A DNA stretch of 64,000 nt from Emticicia fluvialis (GTDB taxonomy: Bacteria; Bacteroidota; Bacteroidia; Cytophagales; Spirosomataceae), in NCBI RefSeq assembly GCF_024793945.1, contig NZ_JANUSD010000015.1, positions 1-64,000 on the forward strand, read 5' to 3'. Below the pieces are notes generated by a model. The model saw only the letters and a program-made list of their open reading frames with translations. It was not told where the DNA came from and made no database searches. The position numbers and the translations under genes were made by a program. Of the stretch, positions 16,201 to 24,630 are shown one piece after another; the stretch's first letter is position 1, and each line of letters starts with the position of its first letter.

Positions 16201-17793
16201 GGTAACCTGTGCAAATAATTGCTTGAAGTAATACGATAAATGCTGGCTTTGGTCTGAAAGTATGGCCAGAGGTGTATCAACACCCATTGAGCCGATAGCT
16301 TCCTGCCCGGTTTGTGACATAGGAGCCAGTATCATTCTTAAATCTTCTGATGTAAAACCAAAAGTGATTTGTCTTTTCAGAAGCACATCTTCGCTGTAGT
16401 TCTGATAAGGACGAATCGACTTTGGCAGCACAGAAGTTTTGATTTTGTATTCATCAAGCCATTCCTGATAGGGTTGTCGCGAACAAATATCTGCTTTAAC
16501 TTCTTCATCCGGTATGATTCTTCCCTGCTCCATGTCAACAATAAACATTTTGCCCGGTTGAAGACGGCCTTTCGAAATTACTTTCTCCTGGTCAATATCT
16601 AATACCCCTGCTTCTGAGGCCATTATAACGGTGTCGTCATCTAAAACCCAGTAGCGCGATGGGCGCAATCCGTTTCTGTCAAGTGTTGCACCTACCATTT
16701 TGCCGTCTGTAAACGAAATGGAAGCCGGGCCATCCCAGGGTTCCATAATGGCTGCGTGGTATTCATAGAAAGCCTTTCTAACGGGGTCCATCTGCTCGTT
16801 GCCGTCCCATGCTTCGGGTATCAGCATCATCATTACATGCGGAAGCGAGCGGCCCGATAGGTACAGCAATTCAATTACGTTATCCAGCTGTGCTGAATCT
16901 GAGTTGCCTGCATCACAAATAGGAAGAATCATATCCATTTCTTCCTTAGTGAAATACTCAGACAAGAACGATTTCTCTCCGGCTCTAATCCAGTTTACGT
17001 TACCTTTTACGGTGTTAATCTCACCGTTGTGGGCAATAAAACGGAAAGGCTGTGCCAGTTTCCAGGACGGGAATGTGTTGGTTGAGAAACGCGAATGAAT
17101 AACTGCAAAGGCAGAAGTAACTGATTTATTAGATAAATCAGGGAAGTAGTATTTCAACTGCTCGGTGGTTAACTGCCCCTTGTAAGAGATAGTACGGCAC
17201 GAGAGTGATGAAAAATAAAAATGCTCTTTAGCGCCGGCTACCGACTCACGGATGATACGAGAGGCGTATTGACGCAAAATATATAGTTTTCTTTCAAAAT
17301 CTATTTCTTCTGTAATGTCTGACGGTCGTTTGATAAACACCTGCTCCACATGTGGCTCAACTGAACCCGAGCCGTCGCCAAGGCAATCGCCCTTGGTAGG
17401 TACAACTCTGTAACCCAATAATTCAAGCCCGATTCTCTCAATCTTTCGGTTAAGTATTTCTCTGCATTCCTCTCTCTCTGTTTCATTCATAGGAAAGAAA
17501 ATCATTCCTACACCATACTCACCACTTGAAGGCAACTGGAAATTAAGTTTGTTACACTCATCCAGTAAAAATTCATGCGGTATTTGTAATAAAATACCGG
17601 CACCGTCACCCGTGTTAGGGTCACAACCGCACGCACCACGGTGGTCCATGCGCTCAAGCATTTTTATGGCATCGGCAACAATTCCGTGAGACCTGCGGCC
17701 TTTCAGATGTGCTCTGAAGCCAATACCACAGGCATCATGCTCGAATTCCGAACGATATAGACCTTGTTCCATTGTTTGCTCTGATTCAGTCAT
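13228..17793 (-). CDS. gltB: Glutamate synthase large subunit
   Basis: Alpha subunit of NADPH-dependent glutamate synthase (GOGAT), 1521 aa, standard length. A short propeptide precedes the N-terminal nucleophile Cys22 in HDACGIGF, which starts the class II glutamine amidotransferase domain (about 22-430). The central domain, the FMN-binding synthase domain (about 800-1200) and the GXGXG beta-helix domain (about 1260-1500) follow. The 3Fe-4S ligands are seen in CIMMRKCHLNTCPVGVAT (around residue 1145). It makes glutamate from glutamine and 2-oxoglutarate. gltD is downstream in the same transcript. No perfect -7 box was found in the 750-base upstream region, which instead has several inverted repeats that could be regulator sites. 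Confidence 0.97.
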   Translation of the reverse strand: MTESEQTMEQGLYRSEFEHDACGIGFRAHLKGRRSHGIVADAIKMLERMDHRGACGCDPNTGDGAGILLQIPHEFLLDECNKLNFQLPSSGEYGVGMIFFPMNETEREECREILNRKIERIGLELLGYRVVPTKGDCLGDGSGSVEPHVEQVFIKRPSDITEEIDFERKLYILRQYASRIIRESVAGAKEHFYFSSLSCRTISYKGQLTTEQLKYYFPDLSNKSVTSAFAVIHSRFSTNTFPSWKLAQPFRFIAHNGEINTVKGNVNWIRAGEKSFLSEYFTKEEMDMILPICDAGNSDSAQLDNVIELLYLSGRSLPHVMMMLIPEAWDGNEQMDPVRKAFYEYHAAIMEPWDGPASISFTDGKMVGATLDRNGLRPSRYWVLDDDTVIMASEAGVLDIDQEKVISKGRLQPGKMFIVDMEQGRIIPDEEVKADICSRQPYQEWLDEYKIKTSVLPKSIRPYQNYSEDVLLKRQITFGFTSEDLRMILAPMSQTGQEAIGSMGVDTPLAILSDQSQHLSYYFKQLFAQVTNPPIDSIRERAIMSLISFVGSNENILAESPLHCRMVELEQPVLTVEEFDKLRFVDYKGFQAKTINTYFNAKVPDYGKALEFALDRICRYAEDAIEDGFEILILSDRAIDSDHAPIPSLLATAAVHHHLIKKGIRGKAGIVVEAGDIWETHHVATLIGYGCSAICPYMAFETISWMNKKGLIEGENQDYVLYKNYIKAVNKELLKIFSKMGISTLQSYQGAQIFECIGLNKPVIDKYFTGTISRIGGMGIADIAKEAIVRHKVAYPDVPQVSVQRLEVGGVYQWKQRGERHMFNPQSIHLLQQSGRVGEKDLEKGYQIFKQYSKLINDQSKDALTIRGLLRFRKGNPIPIEEVEPVENIFKRFATGAMSFGSISWEAHTTLAIAMNRIGGRSNSGEGGEDEIRYQPDANGDNLSSSIKQVASGRFGVTSYYLTNAKELQIKMAQGAKPGEGGQLPGHKVDDWIGRVRHSTPGVGLISPPPHHDIYSIEDLAQLIYDLKNSNRDARISVKLVSEAGVGTVATGVAKAHSDVILIAGHDGGTGASPLSSIRHAGLPWELGLAETHQTLVKNKLRGRVVVQADGQIRTGRDLVIAALLGAEEFGVATAALVSVGCIMMRKCHLNTCPVGVATQNKELRAMFSGKPEHVVNMFTYLAREMREIMAELGFRTVNEMVGQVQLLEKRDDLSHWKYKKIDLSGILFKEPTALDVAQYKQEEQDHGIDHVLDWQMIKDARPALESKQEVTAEYTVNNLNRSIGAMLSNEVSKVFKGDGLPYGTIHYKYRGTSGQSFGAFSTKGLKLELEGDSNDYFGKGLCGAELIVYPDRKATFAAEENMIIGNVAFYGATSGEAYIRGMAGERFCVRNSGAKVVVEGVGDHGCEYMTGGLAIILGKTGRNFAAGMSGGMAYIYDTDGDFESKCNKEMVGLEKPDAEDAEMLKAFIEKHLAVTNSSMAKSILDNFSEALNSFVKVIPTDYKRVLLERKKKAETENVLA

Positions 17794-18546
17794 CGTGCGA
17801 TAAAATTTATAGGGTTTTAAATTGTACTCTGGTTATATATTTTGTAATTTAATCGTGAAGCATTAAGCCCAATAATCTTCTGAATTGTTATATATATATA
17901 GTATATACAGCAATTGAATTGCAATATAATACTAAAATTATTTGGCATAACAACTTTGAAACCAAATTTTATTTATCCAATATAAAATACTTGTTTTTAC
18001 AATAGTTGTTATGAGAATAATGCAAAAACAATTATTTTTAAAGCTCTGATTTCTGAATAAAATTGGCAATTTTTAGCGAATATTCGCTACTAAACTCGGC
18101 TTTTTGCGAAGATTTCAAACTATTGTTAGCTAATTTACAAAAAGTTAATTTTTCTGCCAAATTTCCTTCATTTTTCTTAATTCCACTTTCCGGCTGGTTG
18201 TTTTCAGTACTTTTTGTATATACGTAAAAATTGGTCTGTGTTTTTCCTTATCTGCCATGGGTTAGGGCAGGCCAGGTGTATTTTTTTTAACAATTTGTGG
18301 CGTGTCAGGCTGGCACAAACAGTTAAAATTACGGTAATTGAATTATTCTATGTAAAACGTCTATTTATCGGCCTATTCATTGACTTATTCTAATATTTGT
18401 AAACGAGCTATTTTTTGCAAAATAGTTGCAAAAACGTTTGTTATATGGAACTAAAATTGGGCTTAAAAGTCACTAAAATCAATAATTGCTTGATAGTCAG
18501 GATATTAATGTTTATCTTTGTGCCGTCAACAAATTTGATATCCCGA
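17794..18546. promoter_or_regulatory. Long divergent intergenic region between gltB and the GH108 gene
   Basis: 753 bases without a coding frame. Contents: an alternating AT tract at 17889-17907; a long-range inverted repeat CATAACAACT/AGTTGTTATG (17946-17955 and 18004-18013); a perfect 14-bp palindrome AGCGAATATTCGCT (18075-18088); and the consensus promoter of the GH108 gene at 18491-18520. The gltB promoter must lie on the left side, but I see no perfect -7 box there. The stretch 18100-18480 shows nothing I can assign. Confidence 0.45.
18491..18520 (+). promoter_or_regulatory. Full consensus promoter (TTG-N19-TATCTTTG)
   Basis: TTG at 18491-18493, 19-base spacer, -7 box TATCTTTG at 18513-18520. 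Transcription would start near 18527, about 20 bases before the ATG at 18547. This is the best complete Bacteroidota promoter in the window. Confidence 0.75.
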
Positions 18547-19161
18547 ATGAAGCAAATTAAATTAATGCTGCTGACTGGTTTTATGGTCAGTATGACAATT
18601 ATTACTACAGAAGCTGCATCCTTTGAAAAGTACTTCCAGAAACTTATCAGATTTGAAGGAAAAGGTTATGGAATTAACAAAAGAGTATGGGGAAAAAAGA
18701 CGTTTACAAAGGCAGAAGCCTTTAAAATTCACAGAAAACATTACTGGAATAAGTACCACGGAAATTTGTTTAAGAGCCAGGAGGTTGCCGAAATACTTAT
18801 AGACCAGATTATTACCGCCGGAGAAGGTGTAAAAAGAGTGAATATTAGAGCCTTTGAGGCAATTATCGGTGCTCCGCAAGACGGTAGATTGTCAATTGAA
18901 GATGTAGAACTGGCTAATTCGTTTTTTCAGTGCGAGTACATTGTGAACCCCTACATGAATTACCGCCTACATTATTATGGCTCAAGAAAAAATGCCAGCA
19001 GATACCCCGGCTGGACAAAAAGAGCAAAGGCTTTTGGAATTTTGGATGAGGAGAAGAACATGCTGGCAGATTTCCTGATTCTTCCGGATATTCTGATGGC
19101 TAAAGATCCAGAGGTAAGTCTGGATGATAAGACCGATAAACTGGCTTCTAAGTTGAATTGA
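18547..19161 (+). CDS. Exported GH108-type muramidase
   Basis: 204 aa from the ATG at 18547; longer frames back to 18415 would run across the promoter and are rejected. A signal peptide (about 1-24, ending TEAAS) is followed by a glycoside hydrolase family 108 domain (about 26-105) with the candidate catalytic Glu37 in IRFEGKGYG, KAEAFKIHRKHYWNKYH and the DQIITAGEG helix. A C-terminal peptidoglycan-binding-like part holds GAPQDGRLSIEDVELAN and RLHYYGSRKNASRYPGWTKRAKAF. These are the landmarks of the lysozyme-like 'secretion activator' (ZliS) group. The usual EGG motif reads EGKG here, a small deviation. It probably opens peptidoglycan for passage of envelope machinery. Single-gene transcript with strong promoter and terminator. 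Confidence 0.82.
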   Translation: MKQIKLMLLTGFMVSMTIITTEAASFEKYFQKLIRFEGKGYGINKRVWGKKTFTKAEAFKIHRKHYWNKYHGNLFKSQEVAEILIDQIITAGEGVKRVNIRAFEAIIGAPQDGRLSIEDVELANSFFQCEYIVNPYMNYRLHYYGSRKNASRYPGWTKRAKAFGILDEEKNMLADFLILPDILMAKDPEVSLDDKTDKLASKLN

Positions 19162-19163
19162 TA

Positions 19164-19204
19164 AAAAAAATCCTTTAATGTTAATATTAAAGGATTTTTT
19201 TTTG
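19164..19204. terminator. Terminator after the GH108 gene, possibly bidirectional
   Basis: Stem ATCCTTTAAT/ATTAAAGGAT (19170-19179 with 19186-19195), extended by flanking A and T runs on both sides, so it can also serve the response regulator on the minus strand. Confidence 0.8.
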
Positions 19205-19306
19205 CGTTTAAAACAAAGGTCTCCGGCAGGTCAAACAAAGCCAGCAAGCGTTTATATTCTATATATTTAATTAGTGTCTTTGCTCAGTTAAAGAAAACGA
19301 AAGATT

Positions 19307-19702
19307 TTAAGCAGTATAATCGGCCACCAATTGTTCAATCTGTTTTTTTCCGATAGGTTTAACAAGAAAATCTGAAACAACGGTGTAATTAGCGGCTTTT
19401 TCGTGGTCTTGTGTATCGATAGACGAACTTACAATATATAGTGTTATTTTCTTATTAAAATCTAATCTTTCAAATTCATCTAAAAACTGCCAGCCGTCCA
19501 TTACCGGCATGTTCAGGTCCAGAAGAATAATATCTGGTAATAATTCTCTCTCTGTTAAAGCTTTAGTTAGTTGATTAAAAGCCTCTTTACCATTCTGAAA
19601 AATCTCAATGTTTTCAAATACGTTGATGGATGCCAACATTCGCTTCAGAACATACGTAAGTATTTTGTCGTCATCTATTATCCAGACATTGTTTATTTTC
19701 AT
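19307..19702 (-). CDS. Single-domain response regulator
   Basis: 131 aa from the ATG at 19702; a start at 19720 adds six residues and is possible. A bare receiver (REC) domain: acidic triad Asp10-12, phospho-acceptor Asp62 in LLDLNMPVMDGW, the switch Ser in IVSSS and Lys in FLVKPIGK. There is no output domain, so it acts by protein contact or phosphotransfer. It lies about 60 bases downstream of the PAS histidine kinase and is almost certainly its partner. Confidence 0.93.
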   Translation of the reverse strand: MKINNVWIIDDDKILTYVLKRMLASINVFENIEIFQNGKEAFNQLTKALTERELLPDIILLDLNMPVMDGWQFLDEFERLDFNKKITLYIVSSSIDTQDHEKAANYTVVSDFLVKPIGKKQIEQLVADYTA

Positions 19703-19762
19703 ATCAGATTTTGCTTGCATCAAAACGGTTAATAATAATTTTGTCTATATAATTTACAGACA

Positions 19763-21628
19763 TTAGCCCGACGCTGAAGCCAGGTTGTGTGGGTGCAGGA
19801 TACAAACTTTAAAGGTGCTTCCTATATCAACGGTACTTTCAACTTCTATTTTGCCACCAAGTGCTTCAACCTGGTTTTTGGTAATAAACAGTCCTAAACC
19901 TCTGGCATCTTTATTCTGGTGGAAAGTCTTATACATGCCAAAGAGTTTTTGCCCATGTTTATTTAAATCAATTCCCATGCCATTATCTGCAATTTCAAGA
20001 ATAATATATTTTAAATTTTCTCTGACACTGATATGAATGACCGGCACGCGGTCTGGATGCTGATATTTAATGGCATTGGTTATGAGGTTAATGAGCACAC
20101 TTTCAATGTATTCGGCACTGTAAGAAATTTCAAGATTAGGAGGTACAAGATTATAAACAATAGCCAGCGACTCTGATATCAGGCCTTTCAGATTTGTTAG
20201 CACTTTTTCTACTTCGTTGTACAGGTTTATTTTTTTTATCTGCAGGTTAAGGTTGGTCTGTATCTGTAATACTTCGTTCAGGTAATGAACGGTTTCTTGC
20301 AGGTTATTGGCAATGGTAATCAGAAAATCAATTAATTCTCGTTTTTTGTTTTCATCCGGCTCGTCAGGCAACAAGTTGAGCAGCATCTGAAAATTACCGA
20401 TATGTGACCTGAGATTATGTGAGGTAATATGCGTAAAGTTAAGCAGTCTTTTGTTTTGCTCGCTCACCAGGTCAAGGGTGTTTCTGAGCTCCTGTTCTTT
20501 GCTTTTGGTCTGGGTTATATCAGCGTGCGTACCCAGCATGAGCAAAGGCTGGTCTTTGCCCGACCACTCTACAATTTTCCCTCTGTCATTTATCCATACC
20601 CAACTACCATTTTTATGCCGCATGCGGTATTCGCATTCATAAAATTCAATTTCTCTGCTAAAACACTTCTCGATATTTTTATCCGGAATGTGTTTGTCGT
20701 CAGGGTGTACCAGGCTACTCCAGGTACTTTTGCTGATAGGCTGCAATTCGTCTAAGGTATATCCAACAATTTCGGCCCATCTGTTATTATAAATTACCGT
20801 ATTGTCTTTGATATTCCATTCCCAGGTACCAATATTTGCTCCCTCTATGGTTTGGTAAAGCCGCTGCTGTTCGCGCTGGAGTTCTTCTGACGCTTTTTTT
20901 TGCTCGGTTATGTCTGTTATCTGCGATATAAAATAAAGAGGGGTAAACTGGCTGCTCCAGATAATAGAAACCGATAATTCAGCCCACACAATATGCCCCC
21001 GTTTATGGATATACCGTTTTTCCATTCTGTAGCTTTCTATTTCTTTGTTAAGCACTTGCTTAAAATAAGAAAGGTCTTTGCTGAGGTCGTCAGGGTGAGT
21101 TATATTCTGAAAGGTTAGTTTTATTAACTCTTCTTCCGTGTAGCCTAATATTCTTGGTAGTTCTTTATTTACTTTAATGAAATACCCCATCGGCGACACC
21201 AATGCCATACCAATGGCAGCGGATTCAAAAACCTTTGAAAACTTTTCTTCTGTTAACTGAAGCGTAGAGTCCAGGTCTCTTTCATAAGAAATATCTTTCA
21301 ATGTGCCATATACTAACACACACTGGTCATTATTGAAGTCGGCGTAGCCGCTGGCTTCTACCCATTTTGTATTCCCCTTTGCGGTTAATATTTCAAATTG
21401 TTCAACATAAGGGTCTCCGGTTTGTATCAGGTTTCTGGTTAATTCACTTACTCGTTCTTTAATTGCGGTAGTTTTGAAAAAACCGATTGCCAGTTCAATC
21501 GTTGGTTCAAAATCATCATTTAACTCGTAGATATTTTTCACTACGTGATCCCAATCCAAAATGCCTGTCATTACATTATATTCCCACGTTCCGACCTTAG
21601 GTAGTATGTTTGCCCTATTGTACTTCAT
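19763..21628 (-). CDS. Soluble histidine kinase with three PAS domains
   Basis: 621 aa, no membrane segment, so a cytoplasmic sensor. Three PAS/PAC units lie in order (about 5-115, 122-243, 255-383), each ending in a PAC-like segment such as DITEQKKASEEL. The dimerisation domain holds ITSHNLRSHIGN (phospho-acceptor His near residue 404), followed by the ATPase domain with N box VLINLITNAIKYQHP, ADNGMGID, LFGMYKTFH and GLGLF. The signal is unknown; PAS domains may bind haem, flavin or small ligands, and none of these can be read here. The first PAS begins without the usual N-terminal linker. A REC-only partner follows. The upstream 670 bases are non-coding. Confidence 0.92.
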   Translation of the reverse strand: MKYNRANILPKVGTWEYNVMTGILDWDHVVKNIYELNDDFEPTIELAIGFFKTTAIKERVSELTRNLIQTGDPYVEQFEILTAKGNTKWVEASGYADFNNDQCVLVYGTLKDISYERDLDSTLQLTEEKFSKVFESAAIGMALVSPMGYFIKVNKELPRILGYTEEELIKLTFQNITHPDDLSKDLSYFKQVLNKEIESYRMEKRYIHKRGHIVWAELSVSIIWSSQFTPLYFISQITDITEQKKASEELQREQQRLYQTIEGANIGTWEWNIKDNTVIYNNRWAEIVGYTLDELQPISKSTWSSLVHPDDKHIPDKNIEKCFSREIEFYECEYRMRHKNGSWVWINDRGKIVEWSGKDQPLLMLGTHADITQTKSKEQELRNTLDLVSEQNKRLLNFTHITSHNLRSHIGNFQMLLNLLPDEPDENKKRELIDFLITIANNLQETVHYLNEVLQIQTNLNLQIKKINLYNEVEKVLTNLKGLISESLAIVYNLVPPNLEISYSAEYIESVLINLITNAIKYQHPDRVPVIHISVRENLKYIILEIADNGMGIDLNKHGQKLFGMYKTFHQNKDARGLGLFITKNQVEALGGKIEVESTVDIGSTFKVCILHPHNLASASG

Positions 21629-22299
21629 TAGTAATAATAACTGAAAATAATTTTCAATCAGATAATTAAGTTTGGAAGAATTTAATTGTTAAATAATTTG
21701 GGGCAATGCGCAAATAAATCTTTCAGAAGCATGGTTGTTCTAAAAATGTTCAATTCTGTTCGCGAACGCAATATAAATGTATTAACATTTATCTCAAAAA
21801 AATGGTATTACATTTATGAAATGTAGTTTAAATGATGCCGTTCTTAAAAACTTTACAATTTAGCAAATATGGCATCTTTATGCCTTATTAGTATTCATCT
21901 TTTTTTATTCTTACTCTGATTAACCAGCAGCAATGCCTGCTTGAATTTCAGGCATTTGCCTTGAAATGCGGTTGTTCTGATTTATTCAAAAGCGTCAATA
22001 CAATTATACTTATTACTTACCTACAAGAGCCTGTAAATAATGCCGTTTTGGGCAAAATTAACCTAGGTTTTACCATGTTTCAAATATCAGACTGATTTTC
22101 TTCATTGTTACGGCAGGCATTTAACATTAATGACCTAAACGCTGCCGAAGCGAAAACAAGCTAATTTGAAGTTAAACTATGCCACAATTAAAGCAGAATT
22201 CTGACAAAAAAAAAGACAGCAAAAATTGCTGTCAGTTTTTACCGAACCCTAAACTATTTCAAAGTCGCAAGTTTGGTTGATGAATATTTTGTAACTGTA
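21629..22299. promoter_or_regulatory. Intergenic region upstream of the PAS kinase gene
   Basis: 671 bases with no coding frame. It contains a 10-bp palindrome GTTCGCGAAC (21758-21767), a hairpin AATGCCTG/CAGGCATT (21932-21939 with 21949-21956) with no T-run, and the cysN terminator (22205-22240). No perfect minus-strand TAnnTTTG is present upstream of the kinase. The part 21960-22200 shows nothing I can assign. Confidence 0.4.
22205..22240 (-). terminator. Terminator of the sulfate assimilation operon
   Basis: Stem GACAGCAA/TTGCTGTC (22215-22222 with 22226-22233). Read on the minus strand it is followed by nine T residues, and it lies about 60 bases after the cysN stop. Confidence 0.85.
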
Positions 22300-23559
22300 T
22301 TATTCTACAAAGCCTACACCTACTGTACTGTTAGTGATTTCGTCAATCAGAATAAATGCGCCATTGGTAGGGTTGTCTACGTATCTGTCTGCATATACAG
22401 GGCTTGCAGTTTTGATAGATACCCAACCGATTTCGTTTAGCTTAATACCGCCTTCATGCGATGGTTCGGTATTTAAAGTCATATTTTTTATATCAATCAT
22501 TGAGTTGATACCCGTAATTTTTGCTTTCACACGGTTGATACCATGCTGTAGCAAATAGGCTTTACCAACTTTCAGGGCTTGCCCGTCAAGCCAGCAAATT
22601 CTGGCATCAATTTCTTTTTTAGCCTCCGGTTGCCCGCCTACTTTTACCAGCATGTTGCCCCGGCTGATATCGATGTCGTCTTCAAGTGTAATTACAACCG
22701 ACTCACGGGCGTGGGCAATTTCCAACTTGTTGCCAAATTTCTCAATCGTTTTTATTTTGCTGATTTGGCCACTTGGTAGGGCTTCCACCAAATCGCCAAC
22801 CAGAAAACTTCCGCTGGCTACTTTACCTGCATAGCCCCGGTAATCATGAAAAGCTTCGGTTTTAGGTCTTACTACCAGCTGAACCGGGAAACGCGCAGGC
22901 AAATGCGAAATAGGGTTTATCTGATTGTCGAGATTTTCGAGTGTTTCAAGCAAGGCGCTACCCTCATACCATGGCGTTTCGGTTGATTTTTTTACCAGAT
23001 TCTCGCCAAATAACGATGAAATAGGTATAAATGTAACAACCTGGCCTTCAAAACTTACCTGCTCGGCTAGTTTTGAGAAATCACTTTTTATTTCTTCGAA
23101 ACGTTCCTGGCTATAATTAACCAGGTCCATTTTATTAACAGCAACTATTATGTTTTTGATACGCAACATCGACGAGATATAAAAATGGCGCTTGGTTTGT
23201 TCAACCACGCCATTGCGGGCATCAATAAGAATAATAGAAACGGAGGTGTTTGAAGCCCCCGTAACCATGTTTCGTGTGTACTCAAAGTGCCCGGGTGTGT
23301 CTGCGATGATGTATTTGCGCTTAGGTGTACTAAAATAGATGTGAGCCACATCTATGGTAATGCCTTGTTCACGTTCGGCAATTAAGCCATCCGTTAAAAG
23401 AGATAAATCAAGGAAATCAAGACCTTTTCGTTTAGAAGCCGCTTCAAGCGCTTCAATTTTATCGCCGGTTATAGAGTTGGTTTCATAAAGCAAACGGCCG
23501 ATAAGGGTACTTTTGCCGTCATCTACCGATCCTGCCGTTGCTATTCTTAGTATATCCAT
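22300..23559 (-). CDS. cysN: Sulfate adenylyltransferase GTPase subunit
   Basis: Regulatory GTPase subunit of ATP sulfurylase, 419 aa. With CysD it makes adenosine 5'-phosphosulfate (APS) from sulfate and ATP, driven by GTP hydrolysis. An EF-Tu-like G domain is visible: P-loop GSVDDGKST (about 10-18), ITID switch region, DTPGH and NKMD; two beta-barrel domains follow. There is no C-terminal APS kinase (CysC) fusion, in agreement with an APS-type reductase upstream. Last gene of the operon, 95 bases after cysD, then the operon terminator. Confidence 0.97.
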   Translation of the reverse strand: MDILRIATAGSVDDGKSTLIGRLLYETNSITGDKIEALEAASKRKGLDFLDLSLLTDGLIAEREQGITIDVAHIYFSTPKRKYIIADTPGHFEYTRNMVTGASNTSVSIILIDARNGVVEQTKRHFYISSMLRIKNIIVAVNKMDLVNYSQERFEEIKSDFSKLAEQVSFEGQVVTFIPISSLFGENLVKKSTETPWYEGSALLETLENLDNQINPISHLPARFPVQLVVRPKTEAFHDYRGYAGKVASGSFLVGDLVEALPSGQISKIKTIEKFGNKLEIAHARESVVITLEDDIDISRGNMLVKVGGQPEAKKEIDARICWLDGQALKVGKAYLLQHGINRVKAKITGINSMIDIKNMTLNTEPSHEGGIKLNEIGWVSIKTASPVYADRYVDNPTNGAFILIDEITNSTVGVGFVE

Positions 23560-23654
23560 TGTAATGCTATTCTGAAAATTAAATCTTAAAGAATTAGAAG
23601 TGAACCCAGCAAACCGGAATTAATCACTCATTTACTCAATCACTAAATCGCTAA

Positions 23655-24599
23655 TTAGAAGTAGCCTGCCTGTTTGCGCTTTTCCATTGCAGCTTCAGAG
23701 CGTTTGTCGTCAATACGTGCGCCCCGCTCAGAAATTTTGGCCGACAAAATCTCAGAAATCACATCGTCCAGATTATCAGCTTCAGAGGCAACTGCGGCTG
23801 TACAGGTCATGTCGCCCACGGTACGGAAACGCACCTTGGTTGTATAAGGTACTTCGTCTTCAGATTTATTAATGAAATCAGAATCAGCCCAGATGAGACC
23901 ATCGCGGTCAAAAACTTTCCGTTCATGGGTAAAATAGATACTCGGAATCCGAAGTTTTTCTTCTTTTATGTAATTCCATACATCCAGCTCTGTCCAGTTA
24001 GAAATCGGAAACACACGAACGTTTTCACCCAGTTCAATTTTTCCGTTCAGCATATCAAACAATTCAGGTCTTTGCTTTTTGGCATCCCACTGACCGAAAT
24101 CATCGCGTACCGAGAAAATTCTTTCTTTGGCTCTGGCTTTTTCTTCGTCGCGGCGGGCACCTCCAATACAGGCATCAAATTTAAATTCTTCAATGGCATC
24201 AAGCAGGGTAACGGTTTGCGCTGCATTACGGCTGGCATATTTACCGGTTTCTTCTTTTACCTTGCCTTGTTTGATTGAATCCTCAACATAACGAACGTGT
24301 AATTCAAGACCCAGTTTATTCACGAGCCAGTCGCGGTATTCAATCGTTTCAGGGAAATTGTGGCCGGTATCTACATGAAGCAATTTAAAAGGTATTTTGC
24401 CAGGATAGAAAGCTTTTTCGGCCAGCCTTACTACTGTAATAGAGTCTTTACCGCCAGAGAAAAGGATGGCTGGTTTCTCGAACTGAGAGGCCACTTCTCT
24501 GAGAATATAAATTGCTTCGTCTTCCAGTTCACGTGGGAAAACCCCGTTGATACCTGAATTTGAATTAATGATTTCTGAATTGTTTAAAAAATTACTCAT
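23655..24599 (-). CDS. cysD: Sulfate adenylyltransferase catalytic subunit
   Basis: ATP sulfurylase small subunit of the PP-loop family, 314 aa from the ATG at 24599; a GTG start at 24653 would run into cysH and is less likely. The PP-loop is ILFSGGKDSITV; HVDTGHNFPET, RRDEEKARAKER and the C-terminal basic segment are typical of CysD. It works as a complex with CysN in the cytoplasm. It sits 31 bases downstream of cysH and 95 bases upstream of cysN. Confidence 0.97.
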   Translation of the reverse strand: MSNFLNNSEIINSNSGINGVFPRELEDEAIYILREVASQFEKPAILFSGGKDSITVVRLAEKAFYPGKIPFKLLHVDTGHNFPETIEYRDWLVNKLGLELHVRYVEDSIKQGKVKEETGKYASRNAAQTVTLLDAIEEFKFDACIGGARRDEEKARAKERIFSVRDDFGQWDAKKQRPELFDMLNGKIELGENVRVFPISNWTELDVWNYIKEEKLRIPSIYFTHERKVFDRDGLIWADSDFINKSEDEVPYTTKVRFRTVGDMTCTAAVASEADNLDDVISEILSAKISERGARIDDKRSEAAMEKRKQAGYF

Positions 24600-24630
24600 A
24601 ATTCGTTGTTTATGCTCACCAAATGCAAAT

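Noticed and set aside
17889..17907. Alternating TA tract as a microsatellite or origin-like element
   Set aside because: Too short and without DnaA boxes or nearby replication genes.
18415..18546. Longer start of the GH108 gene
   Set aside because: It runs through the complete consensus promoter at 18491-18520 and would bury the signal peptide inside the protein.
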